A DNA stretch of 64,000 nucleotides from Kolteria novifilia. Its GTDB lineage: Bacteria > Planctomycetota > Planctomycetia > Kolteriales > Kolteriaceae. Position 1 is the stretch's first letter; every line of letters begins with the position of its first letter. The stretch is from contig CP036279.1 of NCBI GenBank assembly GCA_007748055.1, positions 4,030,001 to 4,094,000 on the forward strand. Direction: 5' to 3'. The notes beneath the pieces were generated by a model. The model did no database searches and was not told the DNA's origin. It saw nothing but the letters and a program-made list of their open reading frames with translations. Below, one piece after another: positions 17,026-27,198 of this stretch. Both the position numbers and the translations under genes were made by a program.

Positions 17026-20000
17026 TCACGCGAGCTGAAGCGACTCGGCTTCCAGCTTCAATTCCTCGAGAGCGGCCTGCTCGACGGCCTTGATATCCTG
17101 CTCGCAGGCATCCTCGTCTTCCGCGGTGGGATGCGGATCGACCTTCCAGAACTTCGGCAGCGTCTCCTGCCAGTGCTCGAGTACCCACTTGGCACGCAGA
17201 CTCGACGTCAGCGTCGCGTGGCGCTCGACCATGGCCCTGAGAAGCAGTTCATCGACGTCGTGCTCGACTCGGCCGATGCGGACCATCGACGGGTTGTAGA
17301 GTCGCTCGAAATCGCCGCTGAGGTCCAATACGTATGCGATACCGCCACTCATGCCGGCGCCGAAATTACGACCCGCCTCACCCAAAACGACGACGACACC
17401 GTTAGTCATGTACTCGCAGCCGTGGTCGCCACAGCCCTCGACCACCGCCTTGGCGCCCGAGTTGCGAACGCAGAGTCGCTCGCCGGCCATGCCCGCCGCG
17501 TAGAGGCTCCCGCCGGTAGCTCCGTAGAGGACCGTGTTGCCCATGATGGTGTTCTCGTGGCTGGCGAACTTGGCATCGCTGGGCGGAGCGATGACGATCA
17601 TGCCGGAGTGCATGCACTTGCCGACATAGTCTTGCGCCTCCCCTTCGAGGTAGAAATTCACCCCGCGATGGTTGAAGACCCCGAAGCTCTGGCCCGCCGT
17701 GCCTTTGAACCGCGCCGTGATGGTTCCGGCAGGCAGCCCTTCGCCGCGATGGCGTCGAGCGATCTCTCCGGAAAGCCGGGCACCGACCGAGCGATCGCGG
17801 TTCTGGATGTCGAACTGCACTTCGATCGGTTCGCCCGATTCGATCGTCGACTCGCAGGCGCGCCAGAGGTCTTGGGCAAGTCCCGAATTGAGGGTCGGCG
17901 AATCGTTACGATCCTGATTGCAGCAACGCGGCTTGGTCCGCGCGGGATCCGGATCGGTGAGGATCGCCGCAAGCGAAATGTTCGTCGTCTTCGGCAGCGG
18001 CCGCTTGCACTGCTTGAGGAGATGGACCTGACCGACAATCTCGTCGAGGCTCCGGACGCCCAGTCGCGAGAGGATCATCCGAACCTGCTCGGCGGTGTAG
18101 AGCATGAACGCGACCACGTGCTCGGGCGTTCCCGGGTACTTCTTGCGTAGATCCTCCCGCTGGGTCGCAACCCCGACGGGGCAGTTATTGAGGTGACAAC
18201 GACGCGCCATCACGCACCCGGTGGCGATCATCGCCGCCGTCCCGAAGCCGAACTCCTCCGCTCCCAACATCGCGGCGATGACGACGTCGCGACCGGTCTT
18301 GAGTCCACCGTCGACGCGGAGCGTGACGCGACCGCGAAGGTCGTTTTTGACGAGCACTTGCTGCGCTTCGGCGAGCCCGAGCTCCCACGGCAACCCCGCG
18401 TGCTTGAGCGAACCGAGCGGCGCGGCGCCCGTGCCACCGTCGTGCCCGGAGATCTGGATGCAGTCGGCGTAGCCCTTGGCGACACCGGCGGCGACGGTCC
18501 CGACACCGACGACGGAGACCAGCTTGACGCAAACCTTCGCCTGGCGATTGACCTGCTTGAGGTCGTGGATTAACTGGGCGAGGTCCTCGATCGAGTAGAT
18601 ATCGTGGTGAGGCGGCGGCGAGATCAGGGTCACGCCGGGGACCGATCGCCGAATCTTGGCGATCTCCTCGGAGACCTTGTGGCCGGGAATCTGACCACCC
18701 TCGCCCGGCTTGGCGCCTTGCGCCATCTTGATCTCGAGTTCCTTGGCGGAGACCAAGTACTCGGGAGTGACGCCGAAGCGCCCCGACGCGACTTGCTTGA
18801 TCGCGCTGTTGCCCCAGTCCCCCTTGCGCGGGCTCCAAGGCGAGAGAAACAAGTCGGGCTGATCCTCCTCGTAGGGACGAAGCCGTTCGACCGCCTCACC
18901 TCCTTCGCCGGAGTTGCTCTTGCCGCCCAGACGGTTCATCGCGATCGCCAGCGTTTCGTGACATTCGCGTGACAGAGCCCCATGGCTCATCGCCTGGGTG
19001 CAGAAGCGTTTGACGATCTCCTCGGCGGGCTCGACTTCGTCGAGCGGCACCGGCTGCGCGGCCTCCTCCCATTGCATCAGGTCACGAAGATTGCACGGCT
19101 TGCGATCCTCGTCGACCAGCCGAGTGTACTCCTCGTAGGCGCCGAAGTCCTGGTTCCGGACCGACTTGTGCAGCAGCTTGAAGACGGCGGGATTGAAGGA
19201 GTGGTACTCCCCGCCCTTGCTGCCGAGGAAACGGTAGTGCCCCTGCTCCTGAAGCCCCGCCTTATCGCCGTAGGCCTCGTGGTGAAAGCGAAGGACGTCG
19301 CGTCCAATGTCGTTGAGGGTGACGCCCTCGATGCGGCTGGGCGTTCCGGTGAAGTACTGATCGACGACCGACCGCGCGATACCGAGAATCTCGAAGACCT
19401 GCGCGTAGCGATAGCTGTTGACCGTCGAGATCCCCATCTTCGACATGATCTTGAGGATGCCCTGCTCGATCGAGTCCTTGAAGTTGTGAATCGCGCGTTC
19501 GCGGGTGATTCCCGTCTTGCGCGGGTCCTTCTCGACGACCTGGTCAACGCTGGCGAGGGCGAGATAGGGATGAATCAGCGCCGCCCCGTAACCCAGCAGG
19601 CAGGCGAAGTGATGATCCTCGCGCGGTTCGCCCGTGTCGCAAATGATCGACGTCTTCATCCGCAGACCGGCGCGAATGAGCCGATGATGAACCGCCCCGA
19701 TCGCCAAAAGCATCGGAATCGGCGCCCAACCGGGTCCCACATCGCGGTCCGAGAGGACGATGATGCTGCAACCCTTCTCGATCTGCCGCTCGGCTTCGTC
19801 GCAGAGCCAGCCGATCGCCTTCTCCAAGCCGCCACTACCATCGGAGACGAGGAACCGGCACTTGAGGGTCCGAGAGCGGAACTGTCTCGGCTTCTGCGAG
19901 CGAATCCAATCGAGCTCGGCCTGGGTGATGATCGGCGAGGGGAACGAAATAACGCGAGCGGAGGATTCCTCCTCCTCCAGGACCGAGCCCCGGCCTCCGA

Positions 20001-21633
20001 CCAGGATCCGCAGCGACATGACCAACCGTTCGCGCAGCGGGTCGATCGGCGGGTTGGTCACTTGAGCGAACCGCTGCTTGAAGTAGCGGTAGAGCAGTTG
20101 CGGCTGCTCCGACAAGCACGCGATCGGCGTATCGTCTCCCATCGATCCGACCGGCGGTTTGCGGTCGTAGACCATCGGGATGATCAACCGATCCATGTCC
20201 TCCTTGCCGTAGCCGAACGCCTTCTGGAACCGCACGAGTTCGTCCGACTCGGGCTGCCAAGTGGGGCCGGCGACGCGGGCACACTCGTCCTTGGCCCGCT
20301 CGGCGAAGCGCGTGTGATGATTGATCCACTGCGAGTAGGGATAGCGGTGGGCGATCTGGCGTTTCAGTTCGCCATCCTTGATCACCCGGCCCTCTTGGGT
20401 ATCGACGGCCAGCATCATCCCGGGGCCGAGTCGCCCCTTCTCGATCACCGGCGAATTGGTCGGCACGATCCCCGCTTCCGACCCGCAGATGACGCGACCT
20501 TCCTCGGTGACCCAGTAGCGCGAGGGGCGCAGGCCGTTGCGATCGAGTCCGGCACACGCGTAGCGACCGTCGCTGAAGACGACGCCGGCGGGACCGTCCC
20601 ACGGTTCCACCATGATCGAATGATACTGGAAGAACGCCGAGACCTCGGGATCGTCGAGATCGTGGGGAGCCTCCGGCAAGAGCATCATCATCGCGTGCAG
20701 CGGGTTGCGGCCGGAGAGGACCAAGAGCTCAAAGACGTTGTCGAACGACGAGGAGTCGCTGCCCCCCTCTTGGATGACGGGGATCAGGTCCTCCAACTCG
20801 CCGTTCCAGACATGGCAGAACATCACCGGTTCCCGCGCGCGCATGCGGTTGATGTTCCCCTGCAACGTGTTGATCTCCCCATTGTGGGCGAGAAAACGGA
20901 AGGGCTGGGCCAACTGCCACGTCGGGAACGTATTGGTGCTGTAGCGTTGATGAAAGAGGGCGATCGCGGTGTCGAAATCGGGGTCGGCCAAGTCCTTGAA
21001 GAACTTATCGAGCTGCGGGGCGACCATCAGGCCCTTGTAACTGATTGTCCGATGCGAAAAGGAGGGAATGTAGAACGGACCCAAGCCGGCATTGCGCATC
21101 CGACGCTCGATCCGGCGACGAACGACGTACAGCAAGCGTTCGTAGGCATCGTTGTCGAGGCCCTCGGGCCGAGCGATCAGCGCCTGGCGAATGTCGGGAC
21201 ACGTCCGGCGCGCTTCGCTGCCGAGCGCCTCGTCGCCGACGGGAACCGCGCGCCATGCCAACCAGCGCAGCCCGCCCGAAAGGACCACGTCCTCGACGAT
21301 GTCCATGCACTTCGAGGCGACCTTGGGGTTGCCCGGAAGGAAAAAGACACCGACGGCAAGATCCTCGATGCGATCGATGCGCGTCTTGCACGCGTCGAGT
21401 TCCTTGCTGAAGAAGGCGTGGGGGATCTGCGTCAGGATGCCGGCGCCGTCGCCGCTGAGCCCGTCGGCATGGCGCGCGCCGCGATGTTCGAGGTTCGTCA
21501 GCGCGATGAGGGCATCGCGGAGAACCGAATGCGACTTACGACCATGAATATCCGCCACGAAACCCATGCCGCATGCATCGCGTTCGTAACTGGGATCGTA
21601 GAGTCCGTGGCGAGGCGGGAAGTGATCCCTCAT
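17026..21633 (-). CDS. gltB: Glutamate synthase, large subunit
   Basis: Converts glutamine + 2-oxoglutarate to two glutamates. The protein has 1,535 residues, the usual length. After a short propeptide, the glutaminase nucleophile is Cys21 in ERDACGMGFVAD. The central and FMN-binding synthase domains follow (for example GEGGEAVERLRPYEEDQPDL, AKPGEGGQIPGHKVSEEIAK), then the 3Fe-4S cysteines in RRCHLNNCPVGVATQ and the C-terminal beta-helix (GXGXG) domain. The ATG at 21633 is preceded by AGGAGTGGAAT; the open frame extends further but without an equivalent signal. No gltD lies alongside, so the electron donor (ferredoxin or a remote GltD) is unknown. Confidence 0.96.
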   Translation of the reverse strand: MRDHFPPRHGLYDPSYERDACGMGFVADIHGRKSHSVLRDALIALTNLEHRGARHADGLSGDGAGILTQIPHAFFSKELDACKTRIDRIEDLAVGVFFLPGNPKVASKCMDIVEDVVLSGGLRWLAWRAVPVGDEALGSEARRTCPDIRQALIARPEGLDNDAYERLLYVVRRRIERRMRNAGLGPFYIPSFSHRTISYKGLMVAPQLDKFFKDLADPDFDTAIALFHQRYSTNTFPTWQLAQPFRFLAHNGEINTLQGNINRMRAREPVMFCHVWNGELEDLIPVIQEGGSDSSSFDNVFELLVLSGRNPLHAMMMLLPEAPHDLDDPEVSAFFQYHSIMVEPWDGPAGVVFSDGRYACAGLDRNGLRPSRYWVTEEGRVICGSEAGIVPTNSPVIEKGRLGPGMMLAVDTQEGRVIKDGELKRQIAHRYPYSQWINHHTRFAERAKDECARVAGPTWQPESDELVRFQKAFGYGKEDMDRLIIPMVYDRKPPVGSMGDDTPIACLSEQPQLLYRYFKQRFAQVTNPPIDPLRERLVMSLRILVGGRGSVLEEEESSARVISFPSPIITQAELDWIRSQKPRQFRSRTLKCRFLVSDGSGGLEKAIGWLCDEAERQIEKGCSIIVLSDRDVGPGWAPIPMLLAIGAVHHRLIRAGLRMKTSIICDTGEPREDHHFACLLGYGAALIHPYLALASVDQVVEKDPRKTGITRERAIHNFKDSIEQGILKIMSKMGISTVNSYRYAQVFEILGIARSVVDQYFTGTPSRIEGVTLNDIGRDVLRFHHEAYGDKAGLQEQGHYRFLGSKGGEYHSFNPAVFKLLHKSVRNQDFGAYEEYTRLVDEDRKPCNLRDLMQWEEAAQPVPLDEVEPAEEIVKRFCTQAMSHGALSRECHETLAIAMNRLGGKSNSGEGGEAVERLRPYEEDQPDLFLSPWSPRKGDWGNSAIKQVASGRFGVTPEYLVSAKELEIKMAQGAKPGEGGQIPGHKVSEEIAKIRRSVPGVTLISPPPHHDIYSIEDLAQLIHDLKQVNRQAKVCVKLVSVVGVGTVAAGVAKGYADCIQISGHDGGTGAAPLGSLKHAGLPWELGLAEAQQVLVKNDLRGRVTLRVDGGLKTGRDVVIAAMLGAEEFGFGTAAMIATGCVMARRCHLNNCPVGVATQREDLRKKYPGTPEHVVAFMLYTAEQVRMILSRLGVRSLDEIVGQVHLLKQCKRPLPKTTNISLAAILTDPDPARTKPRCCNQDRNDSPTLNSGLAQDLWRACESTIESGEPIEVQFDIQNRDRSVGARLSGEIARRHRGEGLPAGTITARFKGTAGQSFGVFNHRGVNFYLEGEAQDYVGKCMHSGMIVIAPPSDAKFASHENTIMGNTVLYGATGGSLYAAGMAGERLCVRNSGAKAVVEGCGDHGCEYMTNGVVVVLGEAGRNFGAGMSGGIAYVLDLSGDFERLYNPSMVRIGRVEHDVDELLLRAMVERHATLTSSLRAKWVLEHWQETLPKFWKVDPHPTAEDEDACEQDIKAVEQAALEELKLEAESLQLA

Positions 21634-22294
21634 ATTCCACTCCTGACAGCGAGTCCAGTAGTCAACGGTCCCGTCACCCCACGCGGGGGGTGAGAGGCCG
21701 GACCCAATCAACGTTAAATGCCTTGCCAGCCGCGAGGCGGGTGGACGGCAAGTCAAAGGAAACGGCAGTCCTGACGGCGCCGCTAACCTACCAATATGAT
21801 TCGAGCGGGCATCTCGTGTGCCAGACGGAAGTCCTCGCCACGGATTGCGATGTGTCCGCGAGCGAACTTCTCACCCGATTCGCCAACAGGATATGGCGAA
21901 CGATCCTCTCTCGGCGAAAGGACGATCTCCCTAAGTTCTGGCGTGTAGCGGAGAATCCCCGTTTAGGCTAGCATCAACAACCCTAATGGCAACTGATTTC
22001 TTTTATTTCATTTACTGAATCTCCGCCGTCCTCGATTCCGTTGATGCAACGCGATTGTTTGCTCCAACCCGACTCGGACTAGCGGTGTCAAATGTACGCG
22101 AAATTGCCTAAAATACCGCTCGTCGCCCGGACCGCGGTGCCTTCGCCCAGATGCGTTGCCGACCGGTCGACCGAGCGAGAAGCTTCCTCGATCGCCGAAC
22201 ATGGCTCGATCCAGGAACGCTGGACGTGGGAACCCTTCCCACGCTCCTCGTGGCGAATGAGGATAGTTGGGACGACGAGGTTCATCACACCCAA
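21634..22294. promoter_or_regulatory. Divergent gltB / pntA intergenic region
   Basis: About 660 bp without a supported gene. AT-rich sequence at 21985-22016 and a possible promoter near 22085-22125 (around AAATTGCCTAAAATACC) face pntA. I see no clear operator or riboswitch. Open frames here are short and lack ribosome-binding sites. Confidence 0.4.
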
Positions 22295-23467
22295 ATGATT
22301 GTAGGAGTTCCGAGAGAAAGAGGGGCGCACGAGCTGCGGGTCGCGATCGATCCCAAGAGCGTCCTCGTTCTCCAAAAGTTGGGTCTGGAGGTCCTCGTCG
22401 AGGAGAACGCCGGTCTTTTGGCCGGGTTTTCCGACGACGACTACCGGGCGGCGGGCGCCGACATCGTCAGCGAGACCGGCGATTTCCTCGAACGGTCCCA
22501 ACTCATCTTGGGCGTCTGGCCCATCCCGATGCTCCTCGAACATTCCCGTTCGCTGCGAGCCGGCCAAGTCGCGATCGGGTTTCTCGATCCTCTCAACGAA
22601 CCGAAAGAGTGCGCTCAATTGGCCGAGAGCGGCCTCTCCCTGATTGGGATGGAGCTGATTCCGCGAATCACGCGGGCCCAAGGGATGGATGCCCTCTCCT
22701 CAATGGCGACCATCGCCGGCTACAAGGCGGTGCTGATTGCCGCCGTGCAGTCCCCGAGGCTCTTCCCGATGCTCATGACCGCCGCTGGCACCATCGCCCC
22801 CGCGCGCGTCTTCGTCATCGGAGCGGGCGTCGCCGGTCTGCAAGCGATCGCGACCGCCAAACGGCTCGGCGCCATCGTCGAGGCCTACGACGTCCGGCCC
22901 ACCGCGCGGGAGCAAGTCGAGTCGGTCGGCGGCAAGTTCGTCCAACTCGATCTCGACGCGGACGGGACCGAAGACGCCCAAGGCTACGCGAAACAACTCG
23001 GCGAGGAGTTCTACCGTAGACAACGCGAATTGATGGCCGAAGTCGTCGCTCGTTCAAACATCGTCATCACCACCGCCGCGATTCCGGGCAAGCAAGCCCC
23101 CCTGCTCGTCACCACCGAGATGCTCGAAACCATGCCCGCCGGCTCGGTGATCATCGATCTCGCTGCCGCCAGGGGTGGAAACTGCGAAGCGAGCGTCGCC
23201 GACGAAACCGTCGTGGTCGACGAGGTGACTGTGATGGGGCCGACCAATCTGCCCGCGACGGTTCCGCAACACGCCAGCGAGATGTACGCCCGCAACCTGA
23301 CCAATCTCGTCGGCTTGGCGGTCAAGAAGGACGTCGAAGGATTCGACTTCAGCGACGAGGTGATCGCCGAGTCGCTCGTGACTCACCAGGGCGACGTCGT
23401 CCACCCCGTCGTCCGATCGCTCTTGGGAATGGGGGAACTCGCGGCCACCTCGGGAGGTGAAAGCTAA
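22295..23467 (+). CDS. pntAA: NAD(P) transhydrogenase subunit alpha, part 1
   Basis: NAD(H)-binding domain I of the proton-translocating transhydrogenase, 390 residues. The opening MIVGVPRERGAHELRVAI, the RDQ-type loop (ITRAQGMDALSSMATIAGYK) and the Rossmann motif VIGAGVAGLQAIATAKRLGA are diagnostic. The ATG at 22295 begins exactly where the family begins; the open frame upstream is unsupported. The stop overlaps the next start (TAATG), so the subunits are coupled. The enzyme uses the proton gradient to make NADPH from NADH. Confidence 0.95.
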   Translation: MIVGVPRERGAHELRVAIDPKSVLVLQKLGLEVLVEENAGLLAGFSDDDYRAAGADIVSETGDFLERSQLILGVWPIPMLLEHSRSLRAGQVAIGFLDPLNEPKECAQLAESGLSLIGMELIPRITRAQGMDALSSMATIAGYKAVLIAAVQSPRLFPMLMTAAGTIAPARVFVIGAGVAGLQAIATAKRLGAIVEAYDVRPTAREQVESVGGKFVQLDLDADGTEDAQGYAKQLGEEFYRRQRELMAEVVARSNIVITTAAIPGKQAPLLVTTEMLETMPAGSVIIDLAAARGGNCEASVADETVVVDEVTVMGPTNLPATVPQHASEMYARNLTNLVGLAVKKDVEGFDFSDEVIAESLVTHQGDVVHPVVRSLLGMGELAATSGGES

Positions 23468-23745
23468 TGGGAACGTTCGTCGCGGGTCTGACCATCTTCG
23501 TCCTCGCGGTCTTTGTCGGCCTCGAGATCATCAACAAGGTCCCCCCTACCCTACATACGCCCTTGATGTCGGGCTCGAATGCCATCTCCGGCATCACCCT
23601 GATTGGCGCGTTGCTGGCCGCGGGGGTCGAGAGCACGCTCTGGGCCCAACTGTTGGCGTTCTGCGCGGTGGTCTTCGCCAGTGTCAATCTCGTCGGCGGT
23701 TTCCTGGTCACCCACCGAATGCTCCGGATGTTCCAGCGACGCTAG
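23467..23745 (+). CDS. pntAB: NAD(P) transhydrogenase subunit alpha, part 2
   Basis: Small membrane subunit of 92 residues with three transmembrane segments, forming part of the proton channel of domain II. The segment VPPTLHTPLMSGSNAISGI is the conserved loop-helix of this subunit. It starts within the stop codon of part 1. The split of alpha into two polypeptides is the common arrangement outside enterobacteria. Confidence 0.95.
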   Translation: MGTFVAGLTIFVLAVFVGLEIINKVPPTLHTPLMSGSNAISGITLIGALLAAGVESTLWAQLLAFCAVVFASVNLVGGFLVTHRMLRMFQRR

Positions 23746-23809
23746 CGTTCCGGTTAGGATCCCATTCGAGCGCCGTCCCTTCGCTATTTGTCCGATCGCC
23801 TACCGGAGA

Positions 23810-25207
23810 ATGTTGAGCGTGCCCAGTTCCGACCTCATCAACCTCGCCTACCTCGCCGCGGCCGTGCTGTTCATCTTTGGCCTGAAGGGATTGACGCATC
23901 CCCGAACCGCCGTCCGCGGCAACGCCCTCGGCGCGTTGGGAATGCTCTTGGCTGTCGTTGTCACGCTCCTGGATCGGCAAATCATTGGGTTCTGGACCAT
24001 CGCTCTCGGCCTACTCGTGGGAGCGGGGATCGGCATTCTGCTGGCCGTTCGCATTCAAATGACCGCGATGCCGCAACTCGTGGCGTTGTTCAACGGCTTC
24101 GGAGGAGCCGCCTCGGCGCTGGTCGCGGGCGCGACGCTCGCCGACCCGGAACTCTTTTTCACCAGCGGCGCGGTCTCCGAACTCGTCGCGTCGGTCGCCT
24201 CGGGCATCATCGGCGCCGTCACGTTCTGGGGCAGCTTGATCGCGTTCGCGAAACTTCAGGAACTCATCAGCGGCAAGCCCTACCGCTTCCCCGGCCAACA
24301 ACCCTTGAACATCGCCCTGCTGGTCGTGATGATCATCCTACTCCTCTGGACGCTCGCCGATCCAGGACGGGCGCCGATCGCGTTCTGGCTCGGTGTGGTC
24401 GCCGCGTCCGCCTTTGGCGTCATGCTCGTCCTGCCCGTGGGTGGAGCGGACATGCCGGTGGTGATCGCGCTACTCAACTCGCTCTCGGGATTGGCGGCGT
24501 CGGCCGTCGGATTCGTCCTTTCCAATTCCGTCCTAATCATTTCCGGTTCCCTCGTCGGCTCGGCGGGATTCATCCTGACGGTCATCATGTGCAAAGCGAT
24601 GAATCGCTCGCTGCTGGATGTGATGCTCGGTTCGCTGGGCTCCGCGGAGCAGGATAGCGGCGAGGAGATTTATCAAGGAAAGATCACGTCGACCTCGGCC
24701 GATGAAGTCGCGATGCTCCTGGAGTCCTCCCAGCGGGTCTGCATCGTCCCCGGCTACGGACTCGCCGTCGCCCAGGCGCAACACGCGGTCCGCGACTTGA
24801 CGGAAATGCTCGAGGAGGCGGGGCTCGAGGTCTACTTCGCGATCCATCCGGTCGCCGGTCGCATGCCGGGGCACATGAACGTCCTGCTCGCCGAGGCGAA
24901 GATCGACTACGAACAGCTCAAGGACATGGATCAAGCCAACCCACTCTTCGCGCAAACCGACGTCGTTCTGATCATCGGGGCCAACGACGTCGTCAATCCC
25001 CTGGCCCGCGATCCCGCCAGTGCGATCGCCGGCATGCCGATTCTCGACGTGGACAAGGCTCGGACCGTCGTGGTCATCAAGCGAAGCCTCAGCCCCGGTT
25101 TCGCGGGCATCGCCAACCCGCTCTTCGTCGCCGATAACACGATGATGCTCTTCGCAGACGCCCAGAAGGCGCTGATCGACCTGATCGCCGCGCTCGACAC
25201 CAAATGA
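23810..25207 (+). CDS. pntB: NAD(P) transhydrogenase subunit beta
   Basis: Completes the transhydrogenase. About nine transmembrane helices (domain II) are followed by the NADP(H)-binding domain III from about residue 290. Diagnostic motifs are the NSLSGLAASAVGF helix, VPGYGLAVAQAQHAV with its GYGLAVAQAQ turn, HPVAGRMPGHMNVLLAEA and GANDVVNPLA. The ATG at 23810 lies very close to GGAG (23805-23808), so translation may start at TTG 23813 or GTG 23819; the difference is 1-3 residues. It ends 76 bp before a composite repeat. Confidence 0.94.
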   Translation: MLSVPSSDLINLAYLAAAVLFIFGLKGLTHPRTAVRGNALGALGMLLAVVVTLLDRQIIGFWTIALGLLVGAGIGILLAVRIQMTAMPQLVALFNGFGGAASALVAGATLADPELFFTSGAVSELVASVASGIIGAVTFWGSLIAFAKLQELISGKPYRFPGQQPLNIALLVVMIILLLWTLADPGRAPIAFWLGVVAASAFGVMLVLPVGGADMPVVIALLNSLSGLAASAVGFVLSNSVLIISGSLVGSAGFILTVIMCKAMNRSLLDVMLGSLGSAEQDSGEEIYQGKITSTSADEVAMLLESSQRVCIVPGYGLAVAQAQHAVRDLTEMLEEAGLEVYFAIHPVAGRMPGHMNVLLAEAKIDYEQLKDMDQANPLFAQTDVVLIIGANDVVNPLARDPASAIAGMPILDVDKARTVVVIKRSLSPGFAGIANPLFVADNTMMLFADAQKALIDLIAALDTK

Positions 25208-25283
25208 TTTGGTGAACCTCTCGCCGCTCTCGCGCGTCCCTTGCACAGGGCCGGGGTGTCTCTTCTCTTCCTATTCTCGAAGC

Positions 25284-25542
25284 CTAGTGCTGCGTCAAAT
25301 GCTCGATTTCTGGTTGTGAGTTTAAGATCACTTCTCACTGGCTGACCAGCAGCCAGTGGAACCCGAACTCTTGGATCGGACAAAGCACTGGTGTCCTGAT
25401 GGGCAAGTTCGTTCGTGAAGTCTCGGCCCTGTGATCGTGCGGAGGATTGCCCAATCATCGGTGTTCTCCGCATGCCCACGGCGAGCGCGGGCATGGCACC
25501 CAAGAGTCTTTTGAGCGATGGATGAACCCGTCAGGGCACTAG
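25284..25542. repeat. Composite repeat: module B fused to inverted module A
   Basis: Two dispersed modules joined end to end. B (25284-25391) starts CTAGTGCTGCGTCAAA and has the central stem CACTGGCTGACCAGCAGCCAGTGG. A follows in reverse and ends TCAGGGCACTAG at 25537-25542. The tips of A are inverted repeats of about 16 bp (CTGGTGTCCTGATGGG against CTAGTGCCCTGACGGG). It lies between pntB and the MATE gene. Confidence 0.8.
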
Positions 25543-25732
25543 GCGGAACTTGAGTCTCCGTTGGCTCAAATCCCGCGGCCAGCATGTTCTCTCGCCCCGT
25601 CCGTCGTTCAATAGCCCCGAGATGCGCCGGCATGCCGATCCCTGGGGTCCGTCGTTCTCGTCCGAGACGATGTTGGGGATGAACGTCAACCGCCGGATCG
25701 CTGCACGTGGGCGACCATGGGGAAGGATCGCG

Positions 25733-27130
25733 ATGAATACCGGCAAGGAAGTAGCGGCGATAGGTGGAGTCCGCGAACTGCTGCGCATCGCGTTCCCGCT
25801 CATGCTTAGCGCCAGTTCCCAGTCGGTGCTCTACGTCATCGACCGGATGTTCCTAACGTGGTACTCGACCGCTGCCCTGGCCGCGGCCCTTCCGGCCGGC
25901 GTCTGCTTCTGGCTGGTCGTGAGCATCCCCTACGGGATCTCGAACTACGTCAAGACCTTCGTCTCGCAGTACACCGGCGCCCAACGTAAGGACCGAGTCG
26001 CCTCAGCCGTGTGGCAAGGAGTCTACTTCTCCCTGTGCGTCGGCCTGGTCGTCCCAGTGATCGCTCCCTTCGCGGGAACGATCTTCGGGAGCTTGATGCG
26101 CGATACCGAAGTGGCGACGATGACGGCGGACTACTTCGCGATCCTCTGCTTGGCGGGTGCTCCGTTCCTCGTCGACCTGACCCTTTCGGCCTTCTTCTCC
26201 GGCCGAGGACAGACGCGGACCGTCTTCTGCGTCGATCTGATCGGCGTCGTCGCCAACATCCTCCTCGACTACGTGCTGATTTTCGGAGTCGGGCCGATCC
26301 CGGAGATGGGCATTCAAGGAGCCGCCGCCGCGACCGCCCTGACCTACGTCATCAAACTCGGGCTTTACCTCTACCTGGTGGGGCAAGTCGAGGACTATCG
26401 TGGCATCTTCGCCGCCAACCGGGCCATCGACATCGAGCTCTTCCGGCGAATGGTCCGCTTCGGCTTGCCCGATGGGATGGCGAGCTTCCTCGAGTTGGTC
26501 TGCTTCTCGACGTTCATCTTCTTGATGAGCACGCTGGGAACCGCTTCGTTGGCGGCGACCAACCTCGCCTTCAACCTGAGCACGCTCGCGTTCCTGCCCC
26601 TGTTGGGCATCGAAACGGCGGTCATCATCCTCGTCGGCCAACGGATCGGCGAGAACAACCACGACACCGCGGCACAAACGACTTGGAACGCCGCGGGACT
26701 GGCGACGGTCTACATGGCCATCCCCGTCGTCTTTCTGGTTGCGATACCAGACGTTCTGAGCGAGCCTTACTTCTGGTTCTCCGATCCGGTGGAATCGGCG
26801 GAGATCAGGGCGACGACCGCGATGCTTCTTCGCTTCGTGGCGGCGTACACCTTCTTCGACGCGCTCGCGGTCGTCTTCGGTGGCGCCATCCGCGGCGCGG
26901 GCGACACCCGGTTCGCGATGGGGTTCACCTTCTTGGCTGGCCTCTTGGTGATGGTGCTGCCGACCTACGTGGGCGTCACCTATCTCGGCAACGGGCTCAT
27001 CGCCGGCTGGTTCGCGATCACGGCTTACGTCGTGGTGTTGGGAAGCGGATTTCTGCTTCGCTTCGTGAGCGGCCACTGGCGAAACATCAACGTCATCGAA
27101 CCGACCTCGAAGGGCGTCGCGGTGGTCTGA
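25733..27130 (+). CDS. MATE family multidrug exporter
   Basis: Inner-membrane protein of 465 residues with twelve predicted helices, of the MATE/MOP superfamily. Recognisable features are the N-terminal LLRIAFPLMLSASSQSVLYVIDRMFL, the loop FFSGRGQTRTVFCVDL closing the first half, and the pseudo-repeat IRGAGDTRFAMGFTF in the second half. The ATG at 25733 has GGGGAAGGA 5 nt upstream; the frame begins earlier (25550) but without a signal. The substrate is unknown. It is convergent with trkH. Confidence 0.9.
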   Translation: MNTGKEVAAIGGVRELLRIAFPLMLSASSQSVLYVIDRMFLTWYSTAALAAALPAGVCFWLVVSIPYGISNYVKTFVSQYTGAQRKDRVASAVWQGVYFSLCVGLVVPVIAPFAGTIFGSLMRDTEVATMTADYFAILCLAGAPFLVDLTLSAFFSGRGQTRTVFCVDLIGVVANILLDYVLIFGVGPIPEMGIQGAAAATALTYVIKLGLYLYLVGQVEDYRGIFAANRAIDIELFRRMVRFGLPDGMASFLELVCFSTFIFLMSTLGTASLAATNLAFNLSTLAFLPLLGIETAVIILVGQRIGENNHDTAAQTTWNAAGLATVYMAIPVVFLVAIPDVLSEPYFWFSDPVESAEIRATTAMLLRFVAAYTFFDALAVVFGGAIRGAGDTRFAMGFTFLAGLLVMVLPTYVGVTYLGNGLIAGWFAITAYVVVLGSGFLLRFVSGHWRNINVIEPTSKGVAVV

Positions 27131-27198
27131 GCGAACGGCGGAAAACGCCGAGAGCCTGGCTCCAACGAGTATTTCGGGTGCTCTCCACGGAACACTCG

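Noticed and set aside
18982-21693. 903-codon plus-strand frame opposite gltB
   Set aside because: Antisense shadow; gltB family match is decisive and this frame has no recognisable domain.
27136-27150. CGGCG-GAAAA-CGCCG hairpin between MATE and trkH as a terminator
   Set aside because: Short stem and no T-run on either strand; not strong enough to list.
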